Source: a virus
IMG/VR virus record: IMGVR_UViG_3300030107_002093
Span: 1-64,000 of that record
Reading direction: 5' to 3' (one strand)
DNA length: 64,000 nt
How positions within the stretch are numbered: the stretch's first letter is position 1; every line of letters begins with the position of its first letter. A program made the translations under genes and the position numbers. Shown here in pieces: positions 9,027 through 17,251 of this stretch. Below the pieces are notes generated by a model. That model ran no database searches. It saw only the letters and a list, made by a program, of their open reading frames with translations, and was not told the origin of the DNA.

Positions 9027-9848
9027 ATGAGTTGGTTCGATATTCTAAAAATCAGTGGCAAGGAACTACTCAATGCTGTAGAATTCAGCGATACCCATTT
9101 CAAAGACAACCAGACTCCGAAAAGTGACCACGGCTACAGTGTGAAAAACACCACAATGACTAGACCACATTTTGAGGGAAAGTCACAATCAGTAGGCGCA
9201 CTAGACAAAGATGACCTCCAAGTAGTCAGGAGGCAAATAGGGGCCAAAGGTGAGGAGTGGGATTTGAATTTCTCATTCGCCGCTCCTGATAACGAGGATT
9301 ACATTGTCACATGGAGAAGGGTAAACACAAGAAGTGAATTGCCCGGTAGTGGCCTTTTACAAGCAAAAACAGGAAAAGCCAGACCTAAAGTCAGAGGATT
9401 CGGACATAATGATGCACCCAGAGGGATAGTTGTGTTTGATAGCATATACCCCACAGACGTTAATGCATATGATGACCCAATAGGAAATATAGAAGCAAAG
9501 ATGGCGGCTAATGAGGTCACTGATATTTTCCCTCTTTGGCCGAATGATGCCGAGAGATGGAAGAAAGTCAAGGGACAAGAAGAGGACGAGCCTGAAGTTA
9601 CTTGGACAGAGCGAGATGAGAAAGACTTGGAGTCATATAAAAAGAAACAAAGGAAATACGAAGCGAAAAAACGAGAGTTAGGGAACAAATACAAAGGCGA
9701 TGGTCAGTATGAATTCCGAAAGACTGAGATAGCACGACTAGAACAGAAAAGAACAAAGGCAATGGGTGGGGATAAGAAGCAAATCGATAACAAGAGAAGG
9801 CGAAAAGGAGGAGGAGGGCCACCTAATCCATTCGGGGGTAAGACCTGA
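9027..9848 (+). CDS. Unknown basic-tailed protein with MSWFDILK N-terminus (273 aa)
   Basis: ATG 9027 follows AGGTGTTAGT and encodes MSWFDILK exactly. The middle is a mixed strand/helix region. The last 80 residues are a highly charged Lys/Glu/Arg coiled coil ending in a Gly/Pro-rich basic tail, suited to nucleic-acid or protein contact. The stop overlaps the TerL start by one base (TGATG), so the two are probably translationally coupled. It is the tagged protein closest to the packaging genes. No known family is recognised. Confidence 0.75.
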   Translation: MSWFDILKISGKELLNAVEFSDTHFKDNQTPKSDHGYSVKNTTMTRPHFEGKSQSVGALDKDDLQVVRRQIGAKGEEWDLNFSFAAPDNEDYIVTWRRVNTRSELPGSGLLQAKTGKARPKVRGFGHNDAPRGIVVFDSIYPTDVNAYDDPIGNIEAKMAANEVTDIFPLWPNDAERWKKVKGQEEDEPEVTWTERDEKDLESYKKKQRKYEAKKRELGNKYKGDGQYEFRKTEIARLEQKRTKAMGGDKKQIDNKRRRKGGGGPPNPFGGKT

Positions 9849-11290
9849 TGGAACTAGATGACATGGACTTCGTTTCTGCAATGGACATGGAGATGTCCAA
9901 GACATCCTTCCCATACTTCTTCCAGAACGTCCTCGGTATGATGTTCCCACCATACATGGAGGAATGGCTTGAGTCGATGCAGACGACTGATAGGACTGTC
10001 ATCATCTGTAGTCGTGACCACGGCAAGTCCGTCTTCATGCATTGTTGGGTTGTATGGAACCTAGTATTCCAAGAGCCACCATATCAGATGCTATACATCT
10101 CATCGAACCAGAAGCAGACTCTTGTTCACATGCGCGAGATTGACAGATACTTCAATCATCCAGCATTGAAGAAGTTCCGCCCCAGTAGGAACTGGGCCAT
10201 TGGTAACATACAACTCACTAATGGCAACGCAATCCTAGAGAGGTCAGTTGGCTCTCAGATTAGAGGACTCCATCCACAGGAGATTATCATTGACGACCCC
10301 TTGAAGGAGTTCAGTCTATCTGCTATCCAAAGAGTGACTGACTGGTTCTTCGGTGACATGATACCCACTCTTCACCACACATCCAACCTGCGAATGATTG
10401 GGACACCATTCACATACACTGACATCTTCGCACAATTGGAAGAGAACCAAGCATACACCGTAACCAAGTATCCCTGTTTCAATGCATTGAACGAACCACT
10501 ATGGCCTGAGAGATGGGATAGTGATGCTCTGTTACAAAGGAAGGCTGAGATTGGTTCCCTCAAGTTTACCCGTGAGTATCTGTGTGTTCCCATATCAACT
10601 GGAACCTCGCTGTTCAATCCAGAATTCATACAGAACTGTAAGAACAAGGAATACGTTCTGAAACTAGGAAATAGGAAGGACAAGGGATACAAGTATTACG
10701 TTGGGGTTGACCCAGCGATATCCACTGATGGTGACTACAATGTGATAACAGTCTTGGAAGTGGATGATGAGGCAAACAAAACCATTGTCCATGTAGACCG
10801 AGCAAAGAACGTTGAGTTCAGGGAAAACATAGAGAAGATTAGACTGATTGGTAAGATATTCCAACCGGAAGTGGTTCTCTATGAAACTAACACTTTCGCC
10901 AAGGCATTTACTCAGGAGTTGAGAAGTATTTCTGACTTGAACATCAAGGACTTTGACACCACTCGTAAGAAGAAGCAAGAGATAATACTCAACCTACAAA
11001 TGAACATAGAGAATGGGAAATTGAATTTCCCCTATGGCGATAATGCCAGCAGAAGGTTGACTAACCTGTTGATTGAGGAACTATCCATGTTCAGCATCAC
11101 GGAGTCTGGTCGCTTTGAGGGAGTAGGCGCACATGACGACTTGGTTATGAGCCTCGCTTTAGCCAATGCCGCGACTCAAGCACCAAGCGAGAACTTTATC
11201 CTCCTAGATGATATGGACTTGTTTGATACGACTCCGGTAAGACCTATGGGCAACGTTATGCCCGGAGGAATAATGGGATTGAATATCTAG
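9848..11290 (+). CDS. terL: Terminase large subunit (DNA packaging ATPase-nuclease)
   Basis: This is a two-domain packaging motor protein that translocates DNA into the prohead and cuts it, docking on the portal. The Walker A variant CSRDHGKS lies at residues about 54-61. Walker B IIIDD at 146-150 is followed by a catalytic-glutamate region and an IGTP coupling-type motif near 184. The C-terminal RNase H-like nuclease shows GVDPA (Asp 288), an Asp/Glu in VLYETN (Glu 346) and GAHDDLVMSLALA (Asp 430/431). At 480 residues it has normal length. It is coupled to the preceding gene and followed 8 bases later by a LAGLIDADG-containing protein, then the portal. Confidence 0.95.
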   Translation: MELDDMDFVSAMDMEMSKTSFPYFFQNVLGMMFPPYMEEWLESMQTTDRTVIICSRDHGKSVFMHCWVVWNLVFQEPPYQMLYISSNQKQTLVHMREIDRYFNHPALKKFRPSRNWAIGNIQLTNGNAILERSVGSQIRGLHPQEIIIDDPLKEFSLSAIQRVTDWFFGDMIPTLHHTSNLRMIGTPFTYTDIFAQLEENQAYTVTKYPCFNALNEPLWPERWDSDALLQRKAEIGSLKFTREYLCVPISTGTSLFNPEFIQNCKNKEYVLKLGNRKDKGYKYYVGVDPAISTDGDYNVITVLEVDDEANKTIVHVDRAKNVEFRENIEKIRLIGKIFQPEVVLYETNTFAKAFTQELRSISDLNIKDFDTTRKKKQEIILNLQMNIENGKLNFPYGDNASRRLTNLLIEELSMFSITESGRFEGVGAHDDLVMSLALANAATQAPSENFILLDDMDLFDTTPVRPMGNVMPGGIMGLNI

Positions 11291-11298
11291 GTGATACT

Positions 11299-12750
11299 AT
11301 GGGTGTGAAAGGAGACAAACTAAGGGAAGTTGCCGCTCTTGCTGACGAAGAGGAGACATTAGTAGAAGAGCAACAGAGACTCACTGAAGAACTAAGGCGT
11401 TCTTGGTTGTCTGACCAACCCGTATCAAACCATTTTGACATTGAGAAGAAATTCGCAGTAGAGAACAAGGTTTCCCTATCCGATGCTAAGAAGCAACTGA
11501 ATGAGGATTTCAAGAAATACGAGGTAGAGGGGAAGGACATTCCATCGTTAATCAAGGAACTCAAGAACTACCGTAGGACTTTGAAAGGCGAGGAGAAAGT
11601 CAAGATTACACAATCCATTGACAATCTCATCAAGGGCTATGCATCCCATTTGGATGAGACAATAGAGAAGATATACTGGCTTGCCAAATACAAGCCTGTG
11701 GTCAAGGAGATGGTTTGTTCCGAGGAGCAACTAATCAAACTCTCATACATCCACGATGAGAACACTCGTAGAGAAGCATTGGACTCCCTCTGCAAGTATT
11801 GGGAAGCGAGGTTGGATAGAGCAGAAAGCCCATACAACTCTAGATACTCCTCGTTGACCAAGGAGATGACCAATAGCAAGAAGGCATTCAAGAAGACAAT
11901 CAAGGAACACATGCCAAGCATTGGGCCGAAGGATATCATCAAGCAAGAGATTCTACATGCAGTATGTGAAGAGCCGGGAATATCTGCTAGGCAGATACAT
12001 GAGAGACTACCTAAGAACCTCTTCAAGAAAACGTCACCTAGTATCATCTCTAAGATGGCTAGGACTCAGAATATCACCACGGTTGATGGTGCGTTCTACA
12101 AGTTCAGTGATGACATCAAGAAGGACATCTATGCATACACTGCCGCTTTCATTGACTCAGATGGATACATTACAATGGACAAAAATTTTAATCCAAGAGT
12201 TGGACTCGTTGCCACTGGCGATAGGGGGAAGGCATTCATGCTAGAGATGCACAAGTCGCTAGGTTGTGGTAGACTGCACTTAGACCAAAAATCCCCACAA
12301 GATACGAAACCCGTTAATAGACTGAATTTTTACTCTGCGGCAGATGTCGGAGAAATACTTACGAAATGTAGGCCTTTCCTGAAGATGAAAGGGACTAATG
12401 CTGACATTCTCCTTGAGTTGCTGAGAATGAAGAAATCCCATAAGAAGGCTGATTGGTATAAGCCCAGAAGGGAAGAACTTTTCCAACTGATGAAGTATGA
12501 GAACCACAAGGATAACACGAATTACGATTTCGCTAAATATGGGATAGACAGAGAAACAGTCTTCAAGTTCCATGATAACTCTAAGATGACAGAGATGGAT
12601 GTAATCGAAGGAGTCATCAAGGGTGCAGATGAGGCCATTGATGATTTAGAGGAGATTGCTGAGGAGCATGACCTATCAGAGGATGAGTGGAGTTCAGTAG
12701 ATGATGCGTCTGACTATCTTTTTGAGCATAAGGTGATGGAGGAAGAGTAG
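11299..12750 (+). CDS. LAGLIDADG-domain protein between terminase and portal (483 aa)
   Basis: An AGGTGATACT element precedes ATG 11299. Residues 1-210 are charged and helical. Residues about 213-270 resemble a winged helix (GISARQIHERL, then a short wing). At about 277-293 the segment TAAFIDSDGYIT matches the LAGLIDADG signature, including the two conserved acidic positions and the following Gly-Tyr-Ile. The roughly 110 residues after it show the usual pattern of a single-motif LAGLIDADG domain (GCGRL strand, RLNFYSAADVGEIL, then a Leu-rich helix). The C-terminus returns to an acidic helical tail. It could be a homing endonuclease, or a resident virion protein that absorbed one. Conserved acids suggest a functional fold; activity is unproven. 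Confidence 0.7.
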   Translation: MGVKGDKLREVAALADEEETLVEEQQRLTEELRRSWLSDQPVSNHFDIEKKFAVENKVSLSDAKKQLNEDFKKYEVEGKDIPSLIKELKNYRRTLKGEEKVKITQSIDNLIKGYASHLDETIEKIYWLAKYKPVVKEMVCSEEQLIKLSYIHDENTRREALDSLCKYWEARLDRAESPYNSRYSSLTKEMTNSKKAFKKTIKEHMPSIGPKDIIKQEILHAVCEEPGISARQIHERLPKNLFKKTSPSIISKMARTQNITTVDGAFYKFSDDIKKDIYAYTAAFIDSDGYITMDKNFNPRVGLVATGDRGKAFMLEMHKSLGCGRLHLDQKSPQDTKPVNRLNFYSAADVGEILTKCRPFLKMKGTNADILLELLRMKKSHKKADWYKPRREELFQLMKYENHKDNTNYDFAKYGIDRETVFKFHDNSKMTEMDVIEGVIKGADEAIDDLEEIAEEHDLSEDEWSSVDDASDYLFEHKVMEEE

Positions 12751-12752
12751 GT

Positions 12753-14390
12753 ATGGCAGACGAGAAAAGGAGATTCAGCATTGGAAATTTGTTTAGGAGG
12801 ACTACCCCTAAGCCAGCAGATAGGACGGTATACAATCCGGGGATTCAAGAGAAGGACACATCATACCTATTGACTTCACCTGTTATCTATCACATTGCCC
12901 AACAGTCAGTGATTGTCAGGACATGTGTAACCCAGTTGAAGAATGAGGTATTCAGAAGAGGATATCTCTGGGAAGAGAAGTTCGTCAAGAAGTGCATGGA
13001 TTGCGGTAAGGAACACCAATCACCAGTAGACCAATGTGCAGAGTGTGAATCCCCCAATCTAGAGAAGCCCAACCCTGAGCAGTTGAAGTATGCGCAGAAG
13101 TTCCTAGAGGGCTATGTCAACAAGGCAGAGCAACTGTTCATTGACGTATTGAAGGAATTGGAGGATGACTTGAACATCATGGATGATGCCTATTTGGTTT
13201 TAGTTAAGGAATACTTCATGGATAACAACAACCAGATTCGTATGCATAGAATCAAGGAGGTCTATCGTGGCGACCCTGTGACTATGCACATCTACTCTAA
13301 CGACTTAGGGGAAAGGGGCAAGGGAGGGTATGTCTGTGTAAAACACAGAGATAGAATAGAAACGAGTTCGACTGGACTCTGTGAGGAATGCAACTCAGAA
13401 CTTCATCCAGTTCACTATGTCAATAGAGTGAAGGGAGAGGAGCAATACTTCACGAAGGGAGAGGTGTTGCATTTCAGCAAATACTCTCCCGGTAGGATGT
13501 ATGGGCTATCTCCAATAATCACACTATGGAATCATGTGACTACGCTAATCGCAATGGAGAACTACGTTAACTCATCATACACCAAGGCTAGAATGCCGAA
13601 GGGATTGCTCGCAGTCCAGACTAGGAACATTGACTCCATGAAGTCCTTCTGGCGAAGCGTCAAGGAGAAGATGGAGACTGACCCACACTTCATTCCTGTA
13701 ATGGGAATCGAGGCAGAGAACGGTAAGGGTTCGATTGAGTGGGTGAAGTTCATGGATAGCCTCAAGGAGATGGATTACATCTCTGTCAAGGATGACTTGA
13801 GAGATAGGATATCAGGTTTCTATGGAGTGAGCAAGGTCTTCATGGCAGATAACTCTGCAAGTGGTGGCCTGAACAATGAGGGTATGCAGATTCTAGTTAC
13901 GAACAGAGCGGTTGAGATGGCCCAGACAATCTGGAACAACTACGTCTTCCCATTCGTCACGCAGGAATTCGGAATCTTAGATTGGGAACTGAAACTCCCA
14001 CCTTCCGAGGAAGAGGATGAGATAGCCAAACTCCGTAAGAGGGAGATTGAAGTCAACGTTGCATCCGCTATCAAGAACCTTGGATTTGAGGTCAATATGG
14101 ATGACGAAGGACGTTTCACCTATGTGAAGCCACCACAACCAGAAGACCAACAGGGACAAGACGAAGTAGAACTAGACCCATACGCTGGAACCAATATCGA
14201 TGCTGGTCATTTAGGTCAGATGATGGAAGCGGGTAATAAACCCTCAATGGCAGATGCGGGTAAACCAGCAGAGGTAAAATCTAGGAATAAGCCTAGTATG
14301 AGCGTTGGGCCTGATAAGAGATTCAGTGGATTGCCGAAAGACGCAGGTAATGAAAACGTGGATAAGCGAACAGAGAGGCGAGTCGGTTGA
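12753..14390 (+). CDS. Portal protein with two zinc-knuckle insertions
   Basis: This is the dodecameric head vertex through which DNA passes. Recognition rests on overall layout: position just after TerL, 545 residues, and the typical central region with RVKGEEQYFTKGEVLHFSKYSP, GLSPI and a long helix followed by GFYGVSKVFM and a NEGMQILVTNR segment, as in HK97/SPP1-type portals. Unusually, two cysteine knuckles interrupt it: CxxC...CxxC at about residues 81-98 and CxxH...CxxC at about 194-212. The C-terminus is a low-complexity polar tail. It is coupled to a tiny downstream gene by TTGA overlap. Confidence 0.85.
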   Translation: MADEKRRFSIGNLFRRTTPKPADRTVYNPGIQEKDTSYLLTSPVIYHIAQQSVIVRTCVTQLKNEVFRRGYLWEEKFVKKCMDCGKEHQSPVDQCAECESPNLEKPNPEQLKYAQKFLEGYVNKAEQLFIDVLKELEDDLNIMDDAYLVLVKEYFMDNNNQIRMHRIKEVYRGDPVTMHIYSNDLGERGKGGYVCVKHRDRIETSSTGLCEECNSELHPVHYVNRVKGEEQYFTKGEVLHFSKYSPGRMYGLSPIITLWNHVTTLIAMENYVNSSYTKARMPKGLLAVQTRNIDSMKSFWRSVKEKMETDPHFIPVMGIEAENGKGSIEWVKFMDSLKEMDYISVKDDLRDRISGFYGVSKVFMADNSASGGLNNEGMQILVTNRAVEMAQTIWNNYVFPFVTQEFGILDWELKLPPSEEEDEIAKLRKREIEVNVASAIKNLGFEVNMDDEGRFTYVKPPQPEDQQGQDEVELDPYAGTNIDAGHLGQMMEAGNKPSMADAGKPAEVKSRNKPSMSVGPDKRFSGLPKDAGNENVDKRTERRVG

Positions 14391-14491
14391 GCGATTTGCT
14401 TGAGATAGCGAAAAGATGGAAAGAAGAAATTGACAAATTGAATGCAGAGACTGATGAAAGATTAAGAAAATATTTGGAGGAAGGAAAATGA
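14387..14491 (+). CDS. Very small helical protein (34 aa)
   Basis: A TTG start at 14387 overlaps the portal stop (TTGA), and the TGA at 14489-14491 overlaps the ATG of the next gene (ATGA). Coupling at both ends supports a real gene, although it is only 34 codons. The product is one long, highly charged amphipathic helix (MSDLLEIAKRWKEEIDKL at the start). It has no cysteines and no membrane segment. It could act as a helical adaptor or a leader for the next gene. The same TTGA overlap occurs at 16403. Confidence 0.6.
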   Translation: MSDLLEIAKRWKEEIDKLNAETDERLRKYLEEGK

Positions 14492-14712
14492 GTGAAGAAA
14501 AAGGCGTAAGACAATTGGAACGAGAACTGAAAGCCGCAAGGAGCAGACAAAGAGCGGAGCATGAGAATAAGGTCACGAAAACCCGTGACTTCTCTGTGGG
14601 TGGGGTAGACCCTAACACGAAGAAAAAGGATAAGCCTGATTCAGCAGATATTCCAAATGCAATCTTACTACCAAAGAAGAAGAAACCAAGGAAAGAGAAC
14701 ATACCATTCTAA
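14488..14712 (+). CDS. Small basic protein (74 aa)
   Basis: ATG 14488 follows a GGAGGAAGG ribosome-binding site and overlaps the preceding tiny gene. The N-terminal 30 residues are a charged helix. The rest is Lys/Pro-rich and probably disordered, ending in a KKKKPRKENIPF tail. No known domain. Its strong positive charge fits nucleic-acid or acidic-partner binding during assembly. Function unknown. Confidence 0.65.
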   Translation: MSEEKGVRQLERELKAARSRQRAEHENKVTKTRDFSVGGVDPNTKKKDKPDSADIPNAILLPKKKKPRKENIPF

Positions 14713-14725
14713 GGGGGCTGATTAG

Positions 14726-15904
14726 TTGTCATACATGGATATCCTCAGAAAGCAGGGTGGGGAAGTCCATGATGACATCTATGACATCAAGGGGAATCTC
14801 ACCCCAAAGCAATTGAGGACTGCATCTAGCAAATGGAATGAGGAACAATTTGGCCCTAACCTACTAGCACAACCTGCTCCACTAAAAGACAGAAGGGCGA
14901 GAGCAGATGGAGATTGGAAAACCAATCCCGGCTTCATGGCTAATTCAAGTAAGGTTCTAGATAGAATAGAGGCATTGCCATCCGCTACTACTCCCGAAGA
15001 GATGATGAGTGCAGAATACTCATTGAGAGGCGAGATAGAAGAAATCCTAGAAGGCTTGCAAGAAGGCTATGTAAAGGAGATGGAACGCAGAGGCAAGCAA
15101 AAAGAGCAATTCAAACAACGGGTCTTCGATGTAGACGCAATGGAAGAGATACTCCGGATGACTGCCAAGTTCGATAACCCAGCCATGTTAGAGGAGAAGT
15201 TCCCACAGAAAGAGAAGTTCATCAAGGATTGGGGAACGGATTTCGCTTCCTACAAGGACAAGATAGATGCCTTCCTGTATTACGGTGAGCCAGTAGCAGG
15301 TTCGGTCAGAGAGATGTTCCTTGAATCTCCGAATGCTTCTAGATTCGATAAGGAGTCCTCTGAGTGGATGGAAGGAGAGGAATCAGCATACAAGAAGTAT
15401 AATGGCAAACTCTCCAAAGAGGTATGGGAGGACTTGATGAACTTCTTGGGCTTAGAAATCATGCGTGGTTCTGATAAGGATATTTCTAGAGGAAGATTAG
15501 AACAACACATACAATTCGATGAGAAGAACCTTGACCAGATTTTCCACTTGATACCAGAGGACAATCTACTAGAGAAATTCCCAGTATTGTTTGAAGAGGA
15601 CTCATTCGATGATTTAGAGAGTGCGCTCTACATTCTAATAGAAGATGTCATGGAAATGCATGATGACTATCTGGATGCTGATGAAACCGATGAGAAGACA
15701 GAAGATAACATCGAGAAGTATCTAACAGCAATAGAGTTCCTGATGCATGTCTTTGAGATAACAAAGACGGATGATTACGTTAATGAGAAAGTATTGAAGG
15801 AACTAGAAGAGATAGAGAGTCCAAGGCCATTCCAACCCCATAGAGAATTCAGAAATATAATAGACGCACATGATGTGTGGGATGAAGAGGAGGAGTCTGA
15901 ATGA
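14726..15904 (+). CDS. Acidic helical protein with MSYMDILRK N-terminus (392 aa)
   Basis: The likely start is TTG 14726, preceded by GGGGGCTGAT, because it yields MSYMDILRK, a variant of the shared MSWFDILK peptide. The nearest ATG (14735) would remove the first three residues of the tag. The protein is strongly acidic and almost entirely helical in appearance, with no catalytic motif. The stop overlaps the following MSWQSILK gene by ATGA. Probably a structural or assembly protein; the family is unrecognised. Confidence 0.7.
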   Translation: MSYMDILRKQGGEVHDDIYDIKGNLTPKQLRTASSKWNEEQFGPNLLAQPAPLKDRRARADGDWKTNPGFMANSSKVLDRIEALPSATTPEEMMSAEYSLRGEIEEILEGLQEGYVKEMERRGKQKEQFKQRVFDVDAMEEILRMTAKFDNPAMLEEKFPQKEKFIKDWGTDFASYKDKIDAFLYYGEPVAGSVREMFLESPNASRFDKESSEWMEGEESAYKKYNGKLSKEVWEDLMNFLGLEIMRGSDKDISRGRLEQHIQFDEKNLDQIFHLIPEDNLLEKFPVLFEEDSFDDLESALYILIEDVMEMHDDYLDADETDEKTEDNIEKYLTAIEFLMHVFEITKTDDYVNEKVLKELEEIESPRPFQPHREFRNIIDAHDVWDEEEESE

Positions 15905-16224
15905 GTTGGCAATCTATCCTAAAAACCAATGGTCTAGTAGAGAAACTAGAGCCTAAACAGAAGAAGAGAATAAAGAAACTCCTACAGGCGGCTCAACCAA
16001 CAGAGTTCATGGGTCAGGAGATAGCGCAATTGTCTGATTTGTTGGAAGAGATGAAGGGTCTTGACTTAGTGAAGAACGATAAGAACATGCAGAAGAAGTT
16101 TGAGAAGTTCGATGAAAACAACTTAGACCTAGTTGCTACAGCCTCCGAACTACGGAAGGATTACGAGACACTATACAATCAGTTGAGAAAAGAGATTTAC
16201 CCAAAGAAGGAGAGGAAGAAATGA
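15901..16224 (+). CDS. Small helical protein with MSWQSILK N-terminus (107 aa)
   Basis: The ATG overlaps the previous stop (ATGA) with GAGGAGTCTG ahead of it. After the tag MSWQSILK the protein is a basic, Lys-rich set of helices with heptad-like Leu spacing around residues 40-100. The stop again overlaps the next gene's ATG, so three tagged genes in a row (14726, 15901, 16221) are translationally chained. No homologous family is recognised. Confidence 0.7.
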   Translation: MSWQSILKTNGLVEKLEPKQKKRIKKLLQAAQPTEFMGQEIAQLSDLLEEMKGLDLVKNDKNMQKKFEKFDENNLDLVATASELRKDYETLYNQLRKEIYPKKERKK

Positions 16225-16406
16225 GTTGGCAAGATATATTGAAGAAGATTCCCATCCCTAAAGAAACCGAAGGTAACTTTAGAGGAAAAGAACCTGCTAC
16301 TGCTGAAGGCAGATACGGCACTAAAGTCACACCCGAAGACATAGAAAGGGAAATGGAAGAAAGAAGAAAGGAAGATGAGGAACAAGGGATTCCTCCGATG
16401 GATTGA
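16221..16406 (+). CDS. Short protein with MSWQDILKK N-terminus (61 aa)
   Basis: The ATG overlaps the previous stop and follows a GGAGAGGAAG site. The product is little more than the MSWQDILKK peptide joined to a disordered, charged segment and an acidic Arg/Glu helix. That a gene can consist of the tag plus about 50 hydrophilic residues argues that the tag is a portable targeting or docking element rather than part of a large fold. Function unknown. Confidence 0.7.
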   Translation: MSWQDILKKIPIPKETEGNFRGKEPATAEGRYGTKVTPEDIEREMEERRKEDEEQGIPPMD

Positions 16407-16816
16407 TTGAAATGAACATGAGAGGAATACTACAGGACAACCTTCGCAAGCAGAAGTGGTTCAGCATCATTAAGCAAGATATTGGTGACCTCGCTGGTGA
16501 GATTGCTGACATGCTGGACAACAACGAGGCCATTATGGGTGTGACTCCCGATGGTGACTACGATGACATGCTGGATGGATACAGGGACAGTGGTGAAACA
16601 CATGTTACAGACTACATCTCATTAGAGCCAACATACCAACACGAAGAGGATGAGGAAGTGACAATAGAATTCGATTTGAACTTCTGGGACTACAAAAATC
16701 ACCTTAGACTAGGTTCATATACAGGTGATAGTGGCTACTACATAGCGATGGAAGATTGGGGCGAGGAAGATAGAGAAGCACTACTGGCCCTGAAGGAACA
16801 TTTGGAGGAGATATAA
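16403..16816 (+). CDS. Unknown acidic protein with WFSIIK element (137 aa)
   Basis: Possible starts are TTG 16403, which overlaps the previous stop in the same TTGA style as 14387, or ATG 16412 or 16418. Near the N-terminus, residues about 19-24 read WFSIIK, which resembles the WFDILK part of the neighbours' tag but is not at the extreme N-terminus. The rest is strongly acidic, with predicted strands (VTIEFDLNFWDY) and a C-terminal helix. It may be a compact alpha/beta domain of unknown role. The last base is shared with the next ATG. Confidence 0.65.
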   Translation: MIEMNMRGILQDNLRKQKWFSIIKQDIGDLAGEIADMLDNNEAIMGVTPDGDYDDMLDGYRDSGETHVTDYISLEPTYQHEEDEEVTIEFDLNFWDYKNHLRLGSYTGDSGYYIAMEDWGEEDREALLALKEHLEEI

Positions 16817-17052
16817 TGACAAGCGAAGAAAACAATGAGATGATACTACTACTGAAGGAACTAGTCAATAAAGTCAAGTCACTTGAGGAGGTCGTCTATC
16901 AGAAAGATAATCTACTTATGAAAAGTGGACTCGTAGTAGTTGATAGCCCAACGCCATCACTAGGCAATGAAACAACCGCATTCTCAGGAGATACAGTAGC
17001 AAAGATGGATTGGTCACAGATTAGCGATATCATAGAGACAATAGAGGGATAG
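16816..17052 (+). CDS. Small coiled-coil protein with scaffold-like C-terminus (78 aa)
   Basis: The ATG overlaps the previous stop by one base (TAATG). The first 38 residues form a heptad-patterned coiled coil, then a Ser/Thr/Pro linker. The C-terminus contains MDWSQISDIIETIE. That ending aligns with the C-terminus of the protease-scaffold protein encoded at 20180-21385 (SWSDIHSIVE): WS-x-I-x-x-I-[VI]-E. Since the C-terminal helix of scaffolding proteins commonly docks onto the capsid protein, this protein may bind the same site. That role is inference. Confidence 0.65.
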   Translation: MTSEENNEMILLLKELVNKVKSLEEVVYQKDNLLMKSGLVVVDSPTPSLGNETTAFSGDTVAKMDWSQISDIIETIEG

Positions 17053-17053
17053 T

Positions 17054-17245
17054 ATGGCATGGAGAGAACTTCTGAAGAAAAACCTCGATGAAGAAGAGGA
17101 AGAACTTGAGAAGATACTACCCGCAGTGGCGGCAGGGGCAAGAGCCGCCGCCTCTTCACCTACAGGAAAGAAAGTAATAGCACAAGGCGCACAGATGGGT
17201 GCTAATTATGCAATGGACAAATATCAACAAAACAAAAAGCAGTGA
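17054..17245 (+). CDS. Small Ala/Gly-rich protein with MAWRELLKK N-terminus (63 aa)
   Basis: ATG 17054 immediately follows the previous stop. The N-terminus MAWRELLKKN is a looser version of the shared tag (Trp at 3, Leu-Leu-Lys at 6-8). Then come a run of Glu and a roughly 25-residue Ala/Gly-rich stretch (residues 24-50) that could be a weakly hydrophobic helix. It could contact membrane or pack inside the head. No known family. Confidence 0.6.
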   Translation: MAWRELLKKNLDEEEEELEKILPAVAAGARAAASSPTGKKVIAQGAQMGANYAMDKYQQNKKQ

Positions 17246-17251
17246 TGAAAA

